Source of the DNA: JAKPUX01 sp035353815 | Lineage (GTDB): Bacteria; Zhuqueibacterota; Zhuqueibacteria; Residuimicrobiales; Residuimicrobiaceae | Assembly (NCBI GenBank): GCA_035353815.1 | Contig: DAOQAG010000019.1 | Location: 1-64,000 of the forward strand | Direction of reading: 5' to 3' | DNA: 64,000 nucleotides | Shown here: positions 59,708 to 64,000 of the stretch, one piece after another | Position numbering within the stretch: the first letter of the stretch is position 1 | Layout of the letters: every line of letters begins with the position of its first letter | The notes under the pieces: model-generated | Databases searched by the model: none | Seen by the model: the letters and a program-made list of their open reading frames with translations, nothing else | Told to the model about the DNA's origin: nothing | Program-made: the position numbers and the translations under genes

Positions 59708-60589
59708 TTAGTAACACATATCAGGACTAAAGACACGATAAAACATATCGAGACTTGATGCTGTTCCGCCGCCGACATCACATGTGCCCCAATTATACTC
59801 TTCATTCACTTGGAAACAGGAAGAATAATAGTATGCTATTCCGAAGCCGGTCTCGTATGCATAATTGAGTTCAAATTCCGAGTTTTCACCAAATTTATCT
59901 CTATCTTTAAGTGCAAACGCATGCAAGCAGATCGGTCTGGCAATTCTCCACTCCGGGGAGTAATAGTCATCAATCCAGCGATGTGAATAGATGGCATCAT
60001 TAAAAGAGCCATCATAATTATCGGCACAGCAAGACTGACTTTTCGATAAATCATAAATAACCTTATGATAATAACCGTAAGTTGTTGTCTGCTGGCTAAA
60101 GGTAAAGCTATCACCTGTCCATGACGTCCCTTTGTAAACCGTTGCCAAATCCCAACACTTTGTATCGGTCAAAATTTTAGATAGTTTTAATTCATCAAGG
60201 TTTTGATAAGGTAGATTGACTTGCAGGACTTTTTCAACTGAATTTTTTTCAGCGCCTACTCTTATCGTGTAGGCCTTCAATGCTTCCAGTTCATCGTTAT
60301 AAAAAAGTATATGAAAAGTTCGTTCTGCAGGCGTCCATGCGCCAAGAATTCTGATATTACCATAGTAACCTTCACTCGCCAATTTTAAGGCATACTCATT
60401 AACTATATCCGGCACTGCCTGAGGCATAAAAAGATCTGCCTCAGAGATTAAAGAGTGGTTTGAAGACTTACTGTAATCCACTGTAGATATTTGTTTTTCA
60501 TTAGGTTGTAGTGTATTATTGTCGCATTGATAAAAAATGCCTCCTGCAATCAAGACCAACCCTGACAGAAATGTGTGCGGTTTCATCAT
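59708..60589 (-). CDS. Hypothetical exported protein (AT-rich island)
   Basis: A 293-residue protein with an N-terminal hydrophobic segment ending GGIFYQCDNN, possibly a lipoprotein signal. The mature part is rich in aromatic residues and cysteines (SQSCCADNYDG, SSCFQ, GTCDVGGG, SPDMCY at the end), suggesting disulfide bonds or a secreted role. No known domain is recognised. AT-rich codon use unlike the surrounding genes suggests recent acquisition. GGAGGGAG is located upstream of the start. Confidence 0.6.
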   Translation of the reverse strand: MMKPHTFLSGLVLIAGGIFYQCDNNTLQPNEKQISTVDYSKSSNHSLISEADLFMPQAVPDIVNEYALKLASEGYYGNIRILGAWTPAERTFHILFYNDELEALKAYTIRVGAEKNSVEKVLQVNLPYQNLDELKLSKILTDTKCWDLATVYKGTSWTGDSFTFSQQTTTYGYYHKVIYDLSKSQSCCADNYDGSFNDAIYSHRWIDDYYSPEWRIARPICLHAFALKDRDKFGENSEFELNYAYETGFGIAYYYSSCFQVNEEYNWGTCDVGGGTASSLDMFYRVFSPDMCY

Positions 60590-61131
60590 TTTTCTCCCTC
60601 CAGGTTAAAATGATTATGAATTGCTGTCCATTTCTGGTCATAATGCCAGACGATCTCTTTATTGAAATAATAATTGTCATCGCTTTAGCCGAAATTGGCT
60701 GCGAACAGTATCAATTTTAATTTAAGCAAAATTGTAACGCTTGTCAAGCAGCATTTATGACTTTGTTGATTTAGTTAATGCAAGCGGCTTAATGAATTAA
60801 AAATAATCTACTTAATTGCAAAATGTGTTTGCTATTTACCGCGGCGATTATTATCTTAACCAATTAATCGTATAGAAGATAACTACTATTTGCGGAGCAA
60901 GTCGTGTTTCAGAAATCAGCTGATCAATCGCCTCTGTTTGAGGTTGGCCCGGTGCGCCCCCGCAAATCTCGCTCCCACCCCCCCGCCGCCAGGCTAGCGT
61001 GCCATTTTAGTTCCCGCTCTCAGCCCTGCCCGAAAAATCGCTTGCGAATCAAGCTATTTTTTTGTATCTAATGCGGAGAATCCCGCGAGCGGGCGGGAAG
61101 AAGGTGCGACCCACGAACGAAGGAGAAGCGC
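60590..61131. other. AT-rich intergenic region with diverged repeat copy and promoter
   Basis: No gene supported. About 60600-60920 is AT-rich; around 60950-60992 comes a GC-rich stretch similar to one unit of the 46-bp array; the last 110 bases contain the promoter of the cyclophilin gene. Confidence 0.5.
61042..61070 (+). promoter_or_regulatory. Candidate sigma-70-type promoter of the cyclophilin gene
   Basis: TTGCGA and TATCTA are separated by exactly 17 bases, about 60 bases before the start codon. Confidence 0.45.
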
Positions 61132-61821
61132 ATGAAAAAGATAGTGCTGGTGCTGGCCTGCGCCGCCCTGCTGGCGGCCGGCTGCGGTAAAAAAGAACAG
61201 GGGGAGAACAAACCGGCGGCCCAGGCGCAAAAAGAGTGCACCGCCTTGAGCGACACCCAGCTGCAGCAGCTGCTCGAGAAGGTCAAACAGACCCCCATGG
61301 ATCCGGTGGAAGGCAGTGAAGTGGCGGTCCTCGAAACCAACTATGGCAAGATGGTCGCCACCTTTTTCACCGACAAGGCACCGATGACCTGCACCTCTTT
61401 CAAACGCCTGGTCAAGGCCGGCTATTATGACTGCACGCAGTTCCATCGTGTCATTAAGGGCTTCATGATCCAGGGCGGCGATGTCAACAGCAAGGACGCC
61501 ATCATCGGCAACGAAGGTGAAGGCGGTCCGGGCTACTCCCTGCCCGCGGAATTCAACGACACCCCGCACGACCTCGGCATCCTCTCCATGGCGCGCCGCG
61601 GCGATGACATCAACAGCGCCGGCAGCCAGTTCTTCATCTGCCTCTCGCGCGAGGGCACCCGCGGGCTCGATGGCCAATATACCGCATTCGGCAAGCTGAT
61701 CGAGGGCATCGACGTGCTGCAAAAAATCGGCGACGCCGCCGTCACCATGTCGGCCATGGGCGAAAATTCGGTGCCGGTGCAGCCGATCTATATCAAAAAA
61801 GCCTATATGGAAAAGAGATAA
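61132..61821 (+). CDS. Cyclophilin-type peptidyl-prolyl isomerase lipoprotein
   Basis: A 229-residue lipoprotein (signal ends ALLAAGC, Cys about 18) with a linker and a cyclophilin domain (about 62-225). Active-site signatures FHRVIKGFMIQGGD and GSQFFICL are present, as is ILSMARRGDDINSAGSQF. It should assist folding of exported proteins from a membrane anchor. The cyclophilin domain is short, like bacterial PpiA. AAGGAGAAG precedes the ATG. The subtilase gene follows within 10 bases. Confidence 0.93.
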   Translation: MKKIVLVLACAALLAAGCGKKEQGENKPAAQAQKECTALSDTQLQQLLEKVKQTPMDPVEGSEVAVLETNYGKMVATFFTDKAPMTCTSFKRLVKAGYYDCTQFHRVIKGFMIQGGDVNSKDAIIGNEGEGGPGYSLPAEFNDTPHDLGILSMARRGDDINSAGSQFFICLSREGTRGLDGQYTAFGKLIEGIDVLQKIGDAAVTMSAMGENSVPVQPIYIKKAYMEKR

Positions 61822-61830
61822 GTTGTGCGT

Positions 61831-63576
61831 ATGAAAAAGTCTCACCCTGCTGCTGCAGGATCGGCCCTGGTTGGGCCGGTCCTGCTTTTTTTGCTCCTCC
61901 TCGCGGCCGCTCCCGGCGCAGCCAGGACAGAGAACCCGCGCACCTGGTTCTTTTTCCGCGACAAGGGGCCGCTTAACCTCGAAAAATCATCCCTGGCCGA
62001 GGCCCAGGCCGGGCTCTCCTCCCGGGCCCTGGCGCGGCGCGCCAAGATCGCCGCGGGCGGCCCGCTCGTCGACGCCACCGATGCGCCCGTCTATGCCGGC
62101 TATCTTGAGCAGCTCGCCGCCCTCGGCATCCAGCCCGTCGTCGTCTCGAGGTGGCTCAACGGCGTCAGCGCCGCGGCCACCCCGGAACAGATCGCCGCAG
62201 CCGCCCATCTGGAGTGCATCGCCCGCATCCAGCCGGTCCTGCGCGGACACGCGCCCTTGCCCGAGACGTCACACATCCTGCAAAAGAGCAGCGACACAAG
62301 CGACCGGCCGCTGGATTACGGCTACAGCCTCAGCCAAAACGAGCAGGTGCTGATCCCCCCGGTCCACCAGCTCGGCTTTTACGGCCAGGGTGTGCGCATC
62401 GCCGTCTTCGATACCGGATTCCGGCTCACCCATGAGGCGTTCGATTCGCTCAAGGTGGTGGCGCAGCACGATTTCATCCAAAACGATGACAATCTCGACA
62501 ATCAGGAAGGCGAGCGCAGCGACCAGAACAGCCATGGCACCATGGTACTCTCGATCCTCGCCGCCAACAAGCCGGGCCGTCTGATCGGCGGCGCCCCGCA
62601 CGCTGAATTCATTCTCGCCAAGACCGAGGATGTCTCCCAGGAGATCCAGGCCGAGGAGGACCACTGGATCGCTGCGGCCGAGTGGGCCGAGGGTTTGGGC
62701 GCGGACATTATCAGCACCAGCCTCGGCTACATTGACTGGTATACCTACGCCGAGATGGACGGCAATACGGCGCCGATCACGCGCGCTGCCGATCTGGCCG
62801 TGGCCAAGGGAGTGATCGTCGTGGTCGCGGCGGGCAATGAAGGCAACAATATCTGGCACTATATCTCCGCCCCGGCGGACGGGGACAGCGTCCTTGCGAT
62901 CGGAGCGGTGGATGAAAAGGGCAATGTCGTCTCCTTCAGCTCGCGCGGGCCGACGGCGGATGGCCGGATCAAGCCGGATCTGATGGCCCGCGGTCTCGGC
63001 GTCGCCTGCATCGCCGTGCCGCCGGCCAGTGGCATCGGCACCGGCTATGGCTATGTCTCCGGGACCTCGGCCGCTTGCCCGCTTGCCGCGAGCTGTGCGG
63101 CGCTGATCCTCTGCGCCAATCCGGCGCTGACCCCCATGGAGGTCGTCAATGCCATGCGCCAGACCGCAACGCGCAGCCGCACGCCGGACACCGATTATGG
63201 GTGGGGTATTATCCAGACGCTGGCGGCGGTTGAATCGACCCGGGTGGAGGAACCGATCGTGCTGCCGGAACGCACTGCCTTGCGGGGGATCTACCCCAAC
63301 CCGGCGGCTACCGGCGGGAACCGGAACTTGACGATGGCGTTGGATCTGAAGGAGCCCGAATGGGTGGAGGTGCGGCTCTACGATCTGCTCGGGCGGGAAG
63401 TGGCGGTTTTATTTCGGGGACAAGTGGCCGCGGGCAGCGACCGGCGGATACGTATGGCTTGGCCGGCGGCCATCCGGCAGCTAGGCAGCGGCGTCTATTT
63501 TGCGGTCACGAAAAGCAGATCATTTAATGAAAGCCGGACGATTACGCTGCTGCAGCCCGGCCGCGAGGGGCGCTGA
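61831..63576 (+). CDS. Secreted subtilisin-like serine peptidase with T9SS-like tail
   Basis: A 581-residue S8 peptidase with signal peptide, an N-terminal pro-region (about 30-150) and the catalytic domain: Asp194 in VFDTGF, His235 in NSHGTMV and Ser413 in SGTSAA, with Asn in AAGNEG as oxyanion residue. The C-terminal about 85 residues (IYPNPA, VEVRLYDLLGREVAVLF, GSGVYFAVTKS) resemble a T9SS sorting domain, though less canonical than the two others in the window. The ATG at 61831 follows a GTG at 61825 in frame; either may be used. It overlaps the convergent GGDEF gene by 57 bases. Confidence 0.88.
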   Translation: MKKSHPAAAGSALVGPVLLFLLLLAAAPGAARTENPRTWFFFRDKGPLNLEKSSLAEAQAGLSSRALARRAKIAAGGPLVDATDAPVYAGYLEQLAALGIQPVVVSRWLNGVSAAATPEQIAAAAHLECIARIQPVLRGHAPLPETSHILQKSSDTSDRPLDYGYSLSQNEQVLIPPVHQLGFYGQGVRIAVFDTGFRLTHEAFDSLKVVAQHDFIQNDDNLDNQEGERSDQNSHGTMVLSILAANKPGRLIGGAPHAEFILAKTEDVSQEIQAEEDHWIAAAEWAEGLGADIISTSLGYIDWYTYAEMDGNTAPITRAADLAVAKGVIVVVAAGNEGNNIWHYISAPADGDSVLAIGAVDEKGNVVSFSSRGPTADGRIKPDLMARGLGVACIAVPPASGIGTGYGYVSGTSAACPLAASCAALILCANPALTPMEVVNAMRQTATRSRTPDTDYGWGIIQTLAAVESTRVEEPIVLPERTALRGIYPNPAATGGNRNLTMALDLKEPEWVEVRLYDLLGREVAVLFRGQVAAGSDRRIRMAWPAAIRQLGSGVYFAVTKSRSFNESRTITLLQPGREGR

Positions 63577-64000
63577 GGAGAAGGCCTCCCGGGCGCCGAG
63601 GACGCGATCGCGTCCCGCCCGCTTGGCTGCGTAGAGAGCCCGATCGGCCTGATGCAGCAGTTCGGTCTCCCCTTCGCCGTTTTCCGGGCAGGCTGCAACG
63701 CCGATGGAGATGGTGACGCGGCCGCAGTTCATCCCGTGACCGATAGGCAGGGACTCGGCGGCCACCGCCCGGCGCAGCTTTTCCGCCGCAAGCAGGGCAT
63801 GGTCGAGATCGCTCTCGGGGAGGAGGACGACAAACTCCTCGCCGCCATAGCGGCAAAGGATGTCGGAGGTGCGCAGGTTGTTTTTCAGCAGCTGGGCGAC
63901 CACTTGCAGGGCCTGGTCCCCGGCGAGATGACCATAGGTATCGTTATAGGCCTTGAAGGTGTCGATATCGATCATCAGCACGGCCAGGCTGCGGCGGTAG
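63520..64000 (-). CDS. Diguanylate cyclase (GGDEF domain), 5' end outside the window
   Basis: The last about 160 residues of a GGDEF protein that makes cyclic di-GMP. The frame stays open to the window edge, so N-terminal sensor domains are not seen. The active site reads GGEEF, preceded by the metal-binding MLMIDIDTFKAYND and an RxxD inhibitory site (RTSD, five residues before GGEEF), so product feedback inhibition is likely. The 3' end overlaps the convergent subtilase gene. Confidence 0.92.
   Translation of the reverse strand, partial: YRRSLAVLMIDIDTFKAYNDTYGHLAGDQALQVVAQLLKNNLRTSDILCRYGGEEFVVLLPESDLDHALLAAEKLRRAVAAESLPIGHGMNCGRVTISIGVAACPENGEGETELLHQADRALYAAKRAGRDRVLGAREAFSSAPLAAGLQQRNRPAFIK

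Noticed and set aside
60511..60720. 69-codon plus-strand frame at the edge of the AT-rich island
   Set aside because: Overlaps the start of the exported protein gene on the other strand and lacks a ribosome site.

Overview
The window looks like a draft-assembled, GC-rich Gram-negative genome, probably of the Fibrobacteres-Chlorobi-Bacteroidetes (FCB) side of the tree (Calditrichota / KSB1-like is my best guess, by inference). Pointers are the C-terminal type IX secretion (T9SS) tails with the NYPNPFNP motif, golvesin-type amidase proteins, an Mla lipid-transport operon, outer-membrane barrels and many lipoproteins. Two 100-N gaps (9950-10049 and 40025-40124) show it is a scaffold. No rRNA, tRNA, CRISPR or transposase was seen.

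Layout. 0.1-3.4 kb (minus): mutM followed by mlaE-mlaF-mlaD. 3.5-10.1 kb (minus): a TetR-TolC-HlyD-ABC-ABC-permease-permease export operon like E. coli cecR-ybhGFSR, with the double ATPase YbhF split into two genes. 10.3-17.8 kb: a 60-residue membrane protein, class I fumarase, a zinc amidase lipoprotein with an inserted golvesin domain, a cyclic-nucleotide-binding protein, an AI-2E family permease and a cyclase-family hydrolase.

18.2-29.3 kb is the most striking region: an outer-membrane barrel, a 12-heme cytochrome, a lipoprotein cytochrome made of five near-identical 53-residue diheme modules, a membrane spermidine-synthase-like protein, a 9-heme cytochrome with a T9SS tail, and a seven-heme NapC/ImcH-like inner-membrane cytochrome. 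Together they could carry electrons from the quinone pool through the periplasm and outer membrane to the cell surface (about 42 hemes). A trypsin-like lipoprotein sits inside on the other strand and an NhaD-like antiporter follows.

31-45.5 kb holds surface and envelope genes: a 2735-residue adhesin with about 15 Ig-like domains and a T9SS tail, a secreted glycosidase-like protein that stops exactly at a hairpin-repeat array, a sugar phosphotransferase for exopolysaccharide with a near-perfect sigma-54 promoter, and an NtrC-like regulator lacking the GAFTGA loop. 45.6-49.3 kb: a phosphoesterase, an MglA-type GTPase between two roadblock proteins, and a UMF1 transporter. 49.4-55 kb: ferritin-like protein, arylamine N-acetyltransferase, DUF4416 protein and pyruvate dehydrogenase E1alpha-E1beta-E2. 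55-64 kb: a secreted C26-type peptidase, priA, a short AT-rich two-gene island flanked by copies of one repeat, a cyclophilin lipoprotein, a subtilase and the end of a diguanylate cyclase.

Three unrelated tandem-repeat families (51-52, 65/72 and 46 bp) occupy intergenic spaces, and one of them appears to have cut off the 3' end of a gene.
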